Shown in pieces: positions 10,518 through 21,333 of a stretch of 64,000 bases of DNA. The translations under genes were made by a program, and so were the position numbers. This DNA comes from Proteromonas lacertae. Taxonomy: Eukaryota; Sar; Bigyra; Opalinata; Proteromonadidae. A model generated the notes under the pieces. That model was not told the origin of the DNA. It did no database searches and saw nothing but the letters and a program-made list of their open reading frames with translations. The stretch lies in assembly GCA_002245135.1 (NCBI GenBank), contig NGBS01001170.1, positions 1 to 64,000 on the forward strand. The letters run 5' to 3'. The stretch's first letter is position 1. Each line of letters starts with the position of its first letter.

Positions 10518-13500
10518 ATGGAAACATTATTGGCAAGATGGTCGATAAGAAAAAAGAACTATGATGTACTTACTAAACGAAAAGCACTAATTAACAAGAT
10601 AACTGAACAGTATTCAGCTGAATATGAGGCTTTTGTTGCTAAAAGAATACTTTCAGCATCAAAAATTGCTGTATTACATCTATATATTTATAAAGATAGG
10701 CTTTATACCATGGTTGGAAAGATAGACAATATGTTCATACTCTCCGTGAAGATCAATATGCTGCTAGAACAGTATATTAATCTCAATCTTAAAATATTAT
10801 AGATTCAAAGAGTGTTTAGAGGTCATATTGGAAGACAAAAATGTGCAACTCTAAGACATGCCAAATTCGGATTATTACCAACGCAAGAAGGAATAGATCA
10901 ATTATTAGCACGTTCTAAAGAAGTAAAAAGAATAGATAATTGGTTTGAATATGAAGATACAACAACATTACAACATTTCTTTTACAACATATCTAGTGGT
11001 GAAAGTACCGTATAAATATATAATAATTATTACTTTATTAATATAGTGGAATCCTCCATCCATATTCAAATCTTCCTTCCGTTGTAACTGGATAGAATGC
11101 AGATTAACGTTTAATACAGAAAAAGACCTCAAAAGACATAAGGTATTATCACATACATGGGAATGTAATGCATGTTTTACACTCAATAATAGTGATAATT
11201 TCCCTATCTGTAGAGTCTGTAAGAACTTTTACACAAACAGTTCAAAGAATTTAATAAGAATGTATGAACATTATATGGATTATTTCAATAATAAAGAACA
11301 ACATTTTTCTACTAAGAGACGACAGAAAATGAGTATAATTCGTAGGAAATCGGTTGCTAAGAAGGCACACGGAAGAATTAAAAGTACAATGGAAGCATTA
11401 GCTTTACAATCATTAGTATATATTATTATATTATTTTTTATAAATATTTGTATAGCAACAAGAAATGAAAGATTATCAAACTGACGAAATGGTTAATGAA
11501 ATGTTAAATAACATGACATTAGAAGAATTCATGAAGACGGATCAATTAGATCCAGATCCACCTGATGATGATATAAATGACCAAATGGAGAAGCCAAAAC
11601 ATAAACTTAATAGAAAAAATAATAATAATAATAATAATAATGGTTCTAATAGAAAAAGTGTATTGTTCTTAGAAAATGAATGTTTAATTATTCCAACTGA
11701 TGGTACAGCATTGACTGAAGAAAGTGTAGAAATATTAAAGAATATAATGAATGAATTTCAATATACAATAAAAGATGGAATTGGTAAAAGAAGATTCCCA
11801 AGTGGAGCTGAATTTGATGGAGAAATAAAAGATGGGAAATTTATAAGAGGAAGTTATATATATCCAAATGGAGATAAGTATATTGGAGAATGGAAAGATG
11901 GAATGAGGCATGGAGATGGAAAATTGGTATTAAGAAATGGAGTTACTTATAGTGGTAGTTGGATCAATAATAAAATAGAAGGATATGGGATAATGATTTA
12001 CAATAATGGTGAAAAATATGAAGGAGAATGGAAGAATGGTAAGATGAATGGAATAGGAGTATTGACTAGTATTAATGGAGATACATATGAAGGAGAATGG
12101 AAAGATGGAAAATATGATGGTCGTGGAATATTTACAAAAAGAAATGGAGATAAATACGAAGGAGAAATACACAACGGAATGGCTGAAGGAAGAGGAACAA
12201 TGAAATATTGTGATGGTTCAATATATATTGGTGAATGGAAGAGAAATAAAAGACATGGTAAAGGTATAGCTAAATATTCAAATGGTTCAACTTATAAAGG
12301 ATATTGGGCTTATGGTCGACAGAATGGTTTTGGCGTTTTAGAATGTATTGATAAACAGAAATATAAAGGAAATTGGAGTAAAGGACAAAGATCAGGTTAT
12401 GGTGTATTTTACTTTAAAAATGGTGATATGTATATTTTTATGTGAATATTTATATATAGTTATGATGGTAATTGGATGAATAATGCTCCACATGGTGAAG
12501 GTAAGTTTACCTGTAGATCATATACTTATGAAGGGAATTGGTTTAACGGTTATAAACATGGAAGAGGTACAATAACCTTCCCTAATACAAATACAAAGTA
12601 TTAATATTGCATTATTTATGTATTGTATTTATAGTTATAATGGAACATTTATTAATAGTAAAATCAATGGTAATGGTACAATGAAGTATAATAATGGAGA
12701 TGTATATACAGGTGATTGGAAGAATTGGCAAAAGAATGGATTTGGTGTGTATAAATGGTCAACTGGAGGTGTTTATAAAGGAAACTTTGTGAATGATGAA
12801 ATGAATGGAAAAGGTGAAATGAAATATGCAAATACAGGAATGTATGAAAATATATTATAATAATTATTTATATTTCTACTCTTTTTTTTAATATTTTAAT
12901 ATATTATTATGTTTTTATAGTTATAATGGTGAATGGAGTCATAATAAACGGCATGGAATAGGTCAAATGATGTTTAGTAATGGAAATGTTTATGATGGAG
13001 AATGGATTGAAGATATAAGAACAGGAAATGGAAAAATGATATACAAAAAGGGTCAAATCTATGAACAATCCTATGAAGGAGATTTTAATAACAATAGACG
13101 AGATGGTTATGGTGTTTATATATATAGTGATGGTAGTAAGTATAATGGACATTGGAAAGATGATATTAGAGATGGAAAAGGTGCTTATATTGATGATAAA
13201 GGTAATATCTATGATGGAATGTTCAAGAATGATATGTGGGAAGGATATGGTATATATAGAGGAGTGGATGGTTCAATTTATGAAGGTGAATGGAGAGATG
13301 GTAAACGTAATGGTAAAGGTATTAATATTGATATTCATAAGGTGAAATATGAAGGATTTTATAAAGATAATATGAAAGAAGGTGTTGGCGTAGAGATATT
13401 TATATCTTTTTTTATTTGTTAATAGATACAATAATTATCTTTAATTTGATATAACCAAATGGTAATATTTATAGAGGAAAGTGGAGAGCTGATGAAAAGG

Positions 13501-13580
13501 TTGGAGAAGGTATATTTATTGCCAATTTGAGAGATAATTCTGAGAAAGATGCATTGAGAGTGACAGTGTTTGGCTATTAA
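10518..13580 (+). CDS. IQ - WW - zinc finger - MORN repeat protein
   Basis: Introns 10671-10699, 10772-10802, 11010-11046, 11416-11455, 12430-12459, 12598-12634 and 12842-12920 join the domains in one frame. In order: an IQ motif (TIQRVFRGHIGRQK), a WW-like domain (WFEYEDTTT...FFYN...STWNPP), a C2H2 finger (C-x4-C-x12-H-x4-H), a RanBP2-like finger (WECNAC...CRVC), an acidic/Asn-rich linker, then about 15 MORN repeats (YxGEWxxGxxxGxGxxxxxxG). MORN arrays usually sit under membranes or in flagellar/basal-body structures, and IQ motifs bind calmodulin-like proteins. The last junction, around 13390-13457, cannot be joined in frame with a canonical intron, although the final exon (13458-13580) clearly continues the repeats. 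Confidence 0.75.
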
Positions 13581-13660
13581 TTGTATTACATATAAATTAA
13601 TATCATTTGTTGTTTGAATGAAAATAAAAACAAAGAATTCCAATTATAAGAAAAATAAAT

Positions 13661-13667
13661 CCGTTTC
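13661..13667 (+). promoter_or_regulatory. CCGTTTC element upstream of EGF-like gene 1
   Basis: CCGTTTC lies 30 nt before the ATG at 13698. The same or a one-base variant occurs at a similar distance before other starts in the window: 24595-24601 for the EMC2 gene, 39635-39641 in reverse for EGF-like gene 2, 63943-63949 for the last gene. It is a candidate core-promoter or initiator element. Confidence 0.4.
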
Positions 13668-13697
13668 AACATCTTTTTTTGTTTTATTCAATTTAAG

Positions 13698-14875
13698 ATG
13701 AAGAAGTTAGTATTACTGAGTATTTTTCTAATATTTGTAATTGCATGTAATAACTTTTGTAATGGACATGGTCGATGTGCTGAAAAAGATAAATGTGAGT
13801 GTTTCTTAGGTTGGGGAGGTGCTGACTGCTCATTAAGTATTGTAATATTATATATTTATTTTTAGGATCATGTCCATATGATGACGCCTTTGCAGATGTA
13901 TTATTAGGAGATTTAAATCATGACGGTTCTGTGGCTGGTGATGAAGTAAAAACAGAATGGAGACCACTAAAAGGACTATCTGAAAATCTTAATAGTTATG
14001 TAACTTCAGAAAGAGCACACAGATATGCAGAATGTTCCAATGCTGGTCTATGTGATAGAAGTAAAGGTGATTGTGTATGTTTCCCAGGCTTTGAAGGTAG
14101 TGCATGTCAACGTCGTAGTTGTCCTACCAATATTCCAGGTAAAATGTGTAATGGACATGGTAGTTGTATATCCAGTAATATGATAATTCATGACAAATAT
14201 AATAATAATAAAGATAATATACAAAATCCAATACCATACGCAGGTTGGGAAACTGAGAAATTCTATACATGTAAATGTGATAAAGGATGGGAAGGTATTG
14301 ACTGTAATGCAAGACAATGTCCAATTGGATATGATCCTTTACTATCAAGTACACCATTAACAGCAACAACTGTTCATTATTATATTAAACAAAAAGAATT
14401 GAGATATAAAAATTATTATTTTTATGTTCAATATGATGATGTTGTTTATAATACTCCAATCATTAGAGGAGTTGATATTGATGATAATAGTGATTGTAAT
14501 GATAAAATAATTCATTCAACTAGTTTAGCCAGTGCATATGCTGAAGAAATAAAAAGAGCAATTAGAATAGTACCACCGCTTGTACAATCCAGTGTGCAAT
14601 TGAAATGTGGAGGTGCTAGTGGAAATGAAGTTATTATTGATATTACAGTTGATTATTTGAATTTATTAGTTTATGAAGATTCTGAAATTAAAGCTATTGT
14701 AGATGAAAAAGATAATACTAAGGATGTTAAGGCTGATAAAACACCATTAGATAAAAATAATCAACAGATAGTATGTAGTGGAAGAGGATTATGCAATCCA
14801 AAGAATGGATTATGTGAATGTTTTCAAGGATTTCATGGAGCTGCTTGTGAAAGTCAAAGGACAATTACAATATAA
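13698..14875 (+). CDS. Secreted tenascin/EGF-like cysteine-rich protein, copy 1
   Basis: One 29-nt intron (13837-13865) gives 382 residues. A signal peptide (MKKLVLLSIFLIFVIA) is followed by EGF-like units CNGHGRC...CECFLGWGGADC, then LGDLNHDG, RAHRYAECSNAGLCD, CVCFPGFEGSACQRRSCP and CNGHGSC...CKCDKGWEGIDC. A central non-EGF region of about 150 residues comes next, then a final unit CSGRGLC...CECFQGFHGAAC. The protein is likely secreted or surface-exposed with many disulfides and no membrane anchor. It is paralogous to 38404-39606 (intact) and 50053-51232 (broken). Related proteins with the CSNxGxC / CxCFxGxxGxAC pattern are common in stramenopiles. Function is unknown; adhesion or matrix is only an inference. 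Confidence 0.8.
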
Positions 14876-15003
14876 TAATAATAATAATAATAATAATAAC
14901 AGAAATACTTACTATTTATTGATATATATATTACATTTGTGTTTTTTTTATTCTGAGCAAATCAAGATTTATAAAATGCATTCACTTAACAATCTAGATA
15001 ATA

Positions 15004-16131
15004 CTAAATGAAGTGTGGATCACTTTTAATTTGATTATAGAAAATTTTAGATCTTAATTCACTTTTATTCTGAAATTGAAATAAATTACATCTTATCCAA
15101 TCATCTTTACATTTAATATAAATTTCTCTCAACTTTTTATCATAATAAATATCACCTGGTTTTGCATCAACCTTAATCTTACCTAGAAAAGGAGGATCTA
15201 AGTGTTTCAATAAAACTAATCGTTTCTTAAAATGAGTATGAACAGCTAAAAATACTCTCCATCTATTATACACTTCCTGACAAGTCATTTCTTTCCAATT
15301 TATTAATTTATAATTCTTAGGTAAAATTGGAGCATAAGTTGCATCTTTTTCATCCTGTTCAATTACATTGTGAAATGACTCTGGATAGTTTAATAAAACA
15401 TCTAATAAACATCTTGCCATTAATATATCTAAATGATAAGCTAATCTAAATAATATATATATAATATTAACAATAAAAAAATAACAATATATATATACTG
15501 AGGATATGTCATTGTTTGTCTGATAGTGAAAGGAACTTGTTTAATTATTTTACCATTATCAAATCTAGTAGGATCTATTTCTATAATAGATACACCACTA
15601 TTTACTTCATTGTGTAGAATTTGTTGATAGATTGGAGCTGGACCTCGATATTTAGGTAAGATAGAAGGATGTGCATTGATTGTGTTATAACGAATGAATT
15701 TGAGGATATTTGGACGAATTAAATAACGAAATGAAACAACTACACCAAAATCATATTGATGATCTAATTGTAAATCCCAATATTTGAGTGATTTTCTAAT
15801 ATTTATTGTAATTATAAAAAAATACATGTAATGAGGCACTTCTACAAATGGAATGTCCTTTTTTAAACAATAGTCTTTAACAGCACTGTGAGTTAGAACT
15901 AAACCTCTTCCTGCTGGTTTATCAGGAGGACATATAACCTATTTCATTATAAAATTTGTATCATACAAGTAAATCCTTAAGATCGAGAGCTTCTGCATTA
16001 TAATATATAGTTTCTAGTGATGGAATTGAATTTGTGTCTCCTCCAAAGAACAAAATACTATATCTAGCGCATTGTCTATAATAATTAAAAGACCTTGCAA
16101 CCCTATTTATATGAAAGAGTTGCTGCATCAT
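15004..16131 (-). CDS. Methionyl-tRNA formyltransferase, probably mitochondrial
   Basis: Three introns (one at 15446-15498, two near 15808-15840 and 15940-15967) leave 338 residues. The catalytic NAHPSILPKYRGPAPI motif with Asn and His and the downstream IDPTRFDNGKI (catalytic Asp) identify the Fmt transferase fold. ATYAPILP...INWKEM marks the C-terminal OB-type domain. The N-terminus (MMQQLFHINRVARSFNYYRQ) is basic and lacks acidic residues, as in a mitochondrial presequence. The enzyme formylates initiator Met-tRNA for organelle translation, so this organism should have a translating mitochondrion. A CCGTTAC element in reverse (16169-16175) lies 37 nt upstream. Confidence 0.85.
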
Positions 16132-16284
16132 TTCAAAATTTTTAAAAAACTAAAAATCTAAAGCTTGAGTAACGGCTTGATGATTTCTTTTTCATTCTCT
16201 CAACAGAACAACGTTAAAGTCAAAATAATATTATTAAAATGATGAATAGTACTAATATATATATATATTTAAAAAGAAAAAAGA

Positions 16285-17108
16285 TTAAGGAGGAGGAGTT
16301 GTATCTATTTAAAAATAAATTAGAACTTATAGAAATATTATACCTTTATCACTTGTTTCAGTAAATGCTCCTACTATTGCACTTCCTAATAAAATCAAAA
16401 TAAATACAGTCACTAACACTAAACAAATTCTGTCTGTCATCATATTTGATCCAATTTTCTTTAATAATTTTGTAGATTGATCTAGTTCTGCTCCTAAAGA
16501 ATTCAATTCATTATCTAATAATCACATTAACATTAATATTTATACTGATATTATCCATTTGTTCAGTTTGTTCAAATAACACTTCCAAAGATGTTTGACC
16601 TATTTCTTTTGATTCTTCTATTGATGATAATGCTTCTCCTAAATTGGCTTTCATTTTATTTTGCATATGATTCATTTGTTGTATAGCTACATCTCCAGCG
16701 GTTGCATCACCTTCTTTCTTTTCATCATCTTTATCACCTAACAATTGAAATCTTTTGTATTTCTTTTGCTCTTCCAATAATTTTGTTCTTAATCTGTTAT
16801 ATTTCTCACTATATTTCTGTTTTGCCTATATTTCATAATAATTGATTAATAATACATCGTTATATTTCTCCTTCTCTTCTTCATTATTCAATAATCGAAT
16901 TTGTAGGATCAAAGCCCTAATTAAATATTTCACATTATCATCCTTTGATAATATTCAAAAATAAAAATACTTGTTTTGTTGCTAAATTAACATACATCTC
17001 TTCTTTGGATTTGTCAACATTTGGTTTACTCAACTCTTCAATAGTTGCTTCCATGTCTTTTAATCCATTCTCTAAGTCTTCTTCAGCGATCCTAATCTCC
17101 AAATTCAT
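16285..17108 (-). CDS. Qb-SNARE of the NPSN type
   Basis: Four introns (16305-16343, 16515-16545, 16826-16855, 16917-16995) give exactly 214 residues. The N-terminal half is a helical bundle. A SNARE heptad region (about residues 120-185) has a central Gln layer (LFEQTEQMDNI) and is followed by KLLKKIGSNMMTDRICLVLV, which closely mirrors the conserved end of plant NPSN11-type SNAREs (KEIGRQVATDKCI). A single C-terminal transmembrane helix and a short PPP tail complete it. It is expected to act as the Qb component in endomembrane fusion. Vti1 is an alternative, but the MTDR segment favours NPSN. Confidence 0.75.
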
Positions 17109-17357
17109 TATTTTAATAAATAAAGTTAAGGGATGACAAGCTGCAAGGCTTGAATAATTTCAGTTTTTATTTTCACTTATCTAAATACTATCGCTCCAAT
17201 GATATTTAGTTATTATATGTGTTTATGAATGCAATAAAAGTTATTTTAAAATTACAATTAAAAAAAAGATTGATTTTCCTATTCATATTTCATTAATCCA
17301 CCAAAACAACAGTTAAAAAATAAAAGAAATTCTAATAATAATATATCCCAATTATGC

Positions 17358-18470
17358 TTAGACTTTTGGTCCTCCACTTGTACTACCACCACTTCCTCCT
17401 CCTACAGTTGGTTCCATCTTCAATACACCAAATATTGCTAAGATGTATAAAATAAAACCAATCACTCCTAATACAAATCCACCATATACAAGTGTATATG
17501 CTAAGAACTTTCTGAAATCACCATTATATGAATAATACTCGGGTGGTACATGAATTGAAATAGCACAAACAGCACCAAATACATGCATCAATCTCATTCT
17601 GTCTTTGCCTAAAAACACTGACTTCCAGTTGATGATTAATGCCAATATAATCCAACCTAACATGAAGATGCATAAGTGGACATGACTTTGACTTAAAGCA
17701 CAGAATGCTAATATGAAATATGAAATCATGGAGATAACTTCTTCTTTACTTGAATCATCAACTGTTAATGAGAATAAAATTACCACTAAACCGTATGAAG
17801 CCATAGCATTACATAAATCTCTCCATTCGTTCCATGTTTTATGTGGTGTCTCATTCATAGCTTGTGCTAAAAAGCAAATATCTAATAAAAAATATAAAAT
17901 CAGTTAATTATACTTGCTAATGTGAGACAAACAACATATCTGATGTTGTCCTTGGAGGGTTGAGTAATCCATGTTCGAAGGAAAGATAATACACAGAATA
18001 AGGTTGGTAAAAAGGCAATGTAAAGTAAAATCTTTACATATCCATGAAATTTATCATTACTTGAATTATAACGAAATTCAGTCATGCTCAAGTAAATAAT
18101 CAATAAATCAAAGTATAATGAGAATAATGAAGTGAAATGAACAACATCTTTGTTAGTAGCGAGTGAAGTAATCTCCTATGCAAGTCATAAAATCATGATA
18201 TACCTTCGGATTACCCATATATTTCAAAGCCAGAGTTATAAGGACAATTGCTAAATACACAACTGCGAAAATTCCAAGGAAGTAAGACATACCGTCTGGA
18301 GCTTCCATCTTTTTATCACTATTAACACGACTTTCATCTATTTTCTGGAAGGCAATTGCACTTAGTTGAACCATTACTGGACCCCACATCCATTCGATGT
18401 TGGCTAGTTAAATAATATAAAATTAGCTTTTAATACCAGCATCTCTGAGTTTTTGCATTACACTACCCAT
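17358..18470 (-). CDS. Multi-pass membrane protein, unknown family (paralogue A)
   Basis: Introns 17882-17913, 18176-18203 and 18404-18436 leave 339 residues. About eight hydrophobic helices are visible (for example FLGIFAVVYLAIVLITLAL, ILLYIAFLPTLFCVLSFL, FVLGVIGFILYILAIFGVL) and the C-terminus is Gly/Ser-rich. Near the N-terminus MWGPVMVQLSAIAF corresponds to LLAPAISMVMAA of the divergently transcribed neighbour, and the WNEWRD / LWEWDDYF segments may also correspond, so the pair looks like an old head-to-head duplication. No transporter signature is recognised. Confidence 0.65.
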
Positions 18471-18607
18471 AGTTAAAAATTGAATTCTTAAAAAACAGTT
18501 ATTTTTTTAAGATTATGTAACGGCGTCTCAATTAACTATAAAACCGTTATAAAATAAGCCTCGATTAGAATTTCGGTTTTTTTTATTTTTTATTTCAAAA
18601 TTTATCT
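18471..18607. promoter_or_regulatory. 137-bp bidirectional promoter with mirrored CCGTTA elements
   Basis: The two membrane paralogues are divergent. GTAACGG at 18517-18523 (CCGTTAC on the minus strand) lies 47 nt from the minus start codon, and CCGTTAT at 18544-18550 lies 58 nt from the plus start codon. The mirrored arrangement in such a short spacer supports CCGTTA as an orientation-dependent promoter element. No experimental support is available. Confidence 0.45.
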
Positions 18608-19595
18608 ATGTCTGAAGCAAAAAAATGTATTGATTCTTACATATTATTACTTAGATAATGCTGCTGTCTTATTGGCTCCAGCAATCAGCATGGTAATGGC
18701 TGCAGGTATCATTTTGAATGTTTTATTTATGTAGCTATTCCTGGTGTAAATAAATCTGATAGACCAGATGCTTTTCGTATCATCTATTTGGTAATAGCCT
18801 TCGTAATCTTTGTATTAGCAATTGTAGCTCTAATTATGGGTTATTGCAAAGGAGTATTCCTTTTATGCTTATATATTATAATAGAGTTCTTTCAAAGAAG
18901 AAATATTCAACCCAACTGCTATTCACTTTTATTCTTCAATTCCGTTATTCTGGGGATATATGGTTTATGCAATAGAATCATATGTACATAATGATGATAA
19001 AAAAGAATCATATTTTGATTGGTTAGATGCTGCAAGATATGTTTATTTAATCTTGATGTTACTCTGTCTCTTATTCATTGGCATAAGTTACTTATGGCAT
19101 TTTGGACCAGAATGTTTTAACTTTGAAATGGCAATTACATTAGCTGCTCTATGTTGTTATCCAACATTATATGGATATGGTTTATGGGAATGGGATGATT
19201 ATTTTGCTTCACACAAAACCATTGTAAGAACAATAATGATGATTTTGTTATTGAAAAACTTACAGAGTGGTAAAGATTATGTATTAAATGCTGTAGCACT
19301 AGCAGCATCAGTTATGTATGTTATTGGTGGTTTTATGGATGGATTTTTATTAGTGTTAGTTTTATTAGTGTTGATGTTCCCATCAGAATATACTAAATTC
19401 ATTACACTTGATAATTGGTTACCAATCATTTGGTCTCCAGTTGCATTTGGATTATGGAGCTCAAAAACCTACAATAATGAAGGTAGATTCTATCAAGATT
19501 CAATTGCATTCCTTCATATCTTATTATCAATTCCAGCTCAAATCTTTTTAGTGATATTTATCATCATGGCTGTATTAGGAAAGACAAAGAAATGA
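18608..19595 (+). CDS. Multi-pass membrane protein, unknown family (paralogue B)
   Basis: Introns 18627-18654, 18706-18734 and 18854-18884 leave exactly 299 residues. Eight to nine hydrophobic segments are present (IIYLVIAFVIFVLAIVALIM, YVYLILMLLCLLFIGISYL, FLLVLVLLVLMF, AQIFLVIFIIMAVLG), with a basic KTKK C-terminus that resembles a cytosolic di-lysine retrieval signal. Trp/Tyr/Phe are frequent in loops (YGLWEWDDYFASH). It is shorter than its divergent neighbour but has the same helix pattern. The family is not recognised; an ER-resident protein is an inference from the KKxx-like tail. Confidence 0.65.
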
Positions 19596-19692
19596 GCAGA
19601 TATTATTATTAAATTGAATATTATTAAAGAACCTTTTATTTTTTTATTACTTTTTTGTATATTTAAACAACAAAATAATAAATATCATTTAT

Positions 19693-21242
19693 TTACATTA
19701 CATTACAAGTTTGTGAGTTAATATCTTTCACTATCTCTCTAGCAGTAAAGAAACTACTAATTGAATTAGTCAGAAATATTCCATCTGCTCTATCTCTTGC
19801 TAATTCAACACCAGCTAAATAGCAATAAGAGGATGAAGCTATTTTCATTGCTTGCAAATGTTCAACATAAGTTCCACCAACAAATGCAATATTTCTTTGT
19901 CCTGATATCTTCTCTAATTCATCAATAATAATATAAACTAAATCTGGTGATAATAACACACCTTCACATACTCGATTATTCTTATAATAGGAATCAGTAA
20001 ACATTCTTACAGCTAACTCATTGAATGGAACATCATCTTTAAATGGAAATGTTATTACATTTCTATACTTATCTAGAAATGTATCATGATTTATTAACAA
20101 TAACTTCAAGTTATTATCTTTACATACTTCGATACATTGATTTATATCTTCTAAATTCTGTTCATGAATAATTGCTACAATATAAACAGCTTTCAAAATA
20201 TTCGGTAATGTCTCTAAATTCCTCAATATTATTTTATTCTCACATAATCTTTGATAAGATGCTTTTGCCTTGGATATTGACATATTCCCTGTATCTTGAG
20301 GTGTATTCATTTCTGATAAGACTCTACTACCAATTCCACTGTATAATGTCCTTTTACCGACTCTTACTACCATTCCAAACATTGTACCTTCGAGTAATAC
20401 TGAAGTAAATGGAACAAGATTTGATGCTAATCTAAACACATTATATATTATTATTATTATTATTATATTTATACAATGGATCTGCATTATCACAATATTC
20501 TAACAAATTATACTGTCTTGATTCTAATCCTAAATAGGATTCAGCTACACATTGATCAGCTACTATTACACGAATATCTGCATGGATTTTATCACCTCCA
20601 TTTATATATAAAATATCACCTGTAACAATGTCTTCAGCTGAAATTTTTGAAAATTCACCATCTCGTAATACAGTTACTTGTGGTTGAACTAATTGTTGTG
20701 CTTCTTTCCACCATGGAGCATCTGGAGGAGGAAATTCACCTGATGTCAGTGCTATACACTTAGGTGGAGGTAATGGTGGTAATGGAGTGTTTTTACCATT
20801 CAGTAATAAACGGTCTTGAGCAACAGCTATTGACAAATAATAAAACACTACAAAGATATACAAGTCTTGAGTCCTTTTGCTAAGTTGACCAACCATTGAT
20901 TGCATAATAAATACAGTGGAGCTTTGTGCTATAAATGAGTATGAATAAAGGTGAAAATACTTCTGTATAGTATAAAATAGTTGAGTTCTTTGGTTTTGGC
21001 CCATCCATTGGAGGTGGAGCTGGTTCTTCATCGACACTCACAGTAGCTCCAGCTAAATAATCACTAATTTGATCATCAATCTCTCTTGCTACGCTTTCAA
21101 GTCTATGAATCAGAATTGTCTTTAGCGGTAACATATATTGAAATAAGTAATATTGAACAGATATAAATGGAAGAGAAGAAAAGAGAAAAGGGTGTGAAAA
21201 AATACCCCAAATTATTGATTTGGCTTGATTTTTCATTTTCAT
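19693..21242 (-). CDS. Soluble P-type ATPase-like pseudoenzyme (Na+/K+-ATPase-derived)
   Basis: Introns 20432-20474, 20827-20861 and 20929-20960 give 479 residues, against about 1,000 for a real P-type ATPase. The cytosolic N-domain start (HKAPL...GLKTSVAQDRLLLNG) leads directly to the actuator domain (QVTVLRDGEFSKISAEDIV, TGDILYINGGDKIHADIRV) with no TM1-TM2 between them. The TGES loop is altered to GLES. VLLEGTMFGMVVRVGKRT matches the end of the actuator region. TM3-4, the DKTGT phosphorylation site and the nucleotide domain are missing. The tail resembles the hinge region around TGDGVND, changed to VGGTYVE, and no C-terminal helices follow. It cannot pump ions by the known mechanism; a regulatory role is possible. 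Confidence 0.7.
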
Positions 21243-21333
21243 TTATTGAATGATTCAGCCAACAATACATGTGAATAATATTTCAAAAATACAATATAAA
21301 ACATAATAATAATAATAATAATAATATCTCATG

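Noticed and set aside
13061-13345. Overlapping Met/Ile-rich frame in the MORN array
   Set aside because: An out-of-frame shadow of the repeats.
13403-13450. U12-type AT-AC intron at the last MORN junction
   Set aside because: The ATATCTTT start looks tempting, but the join does not keep the repeat frame.
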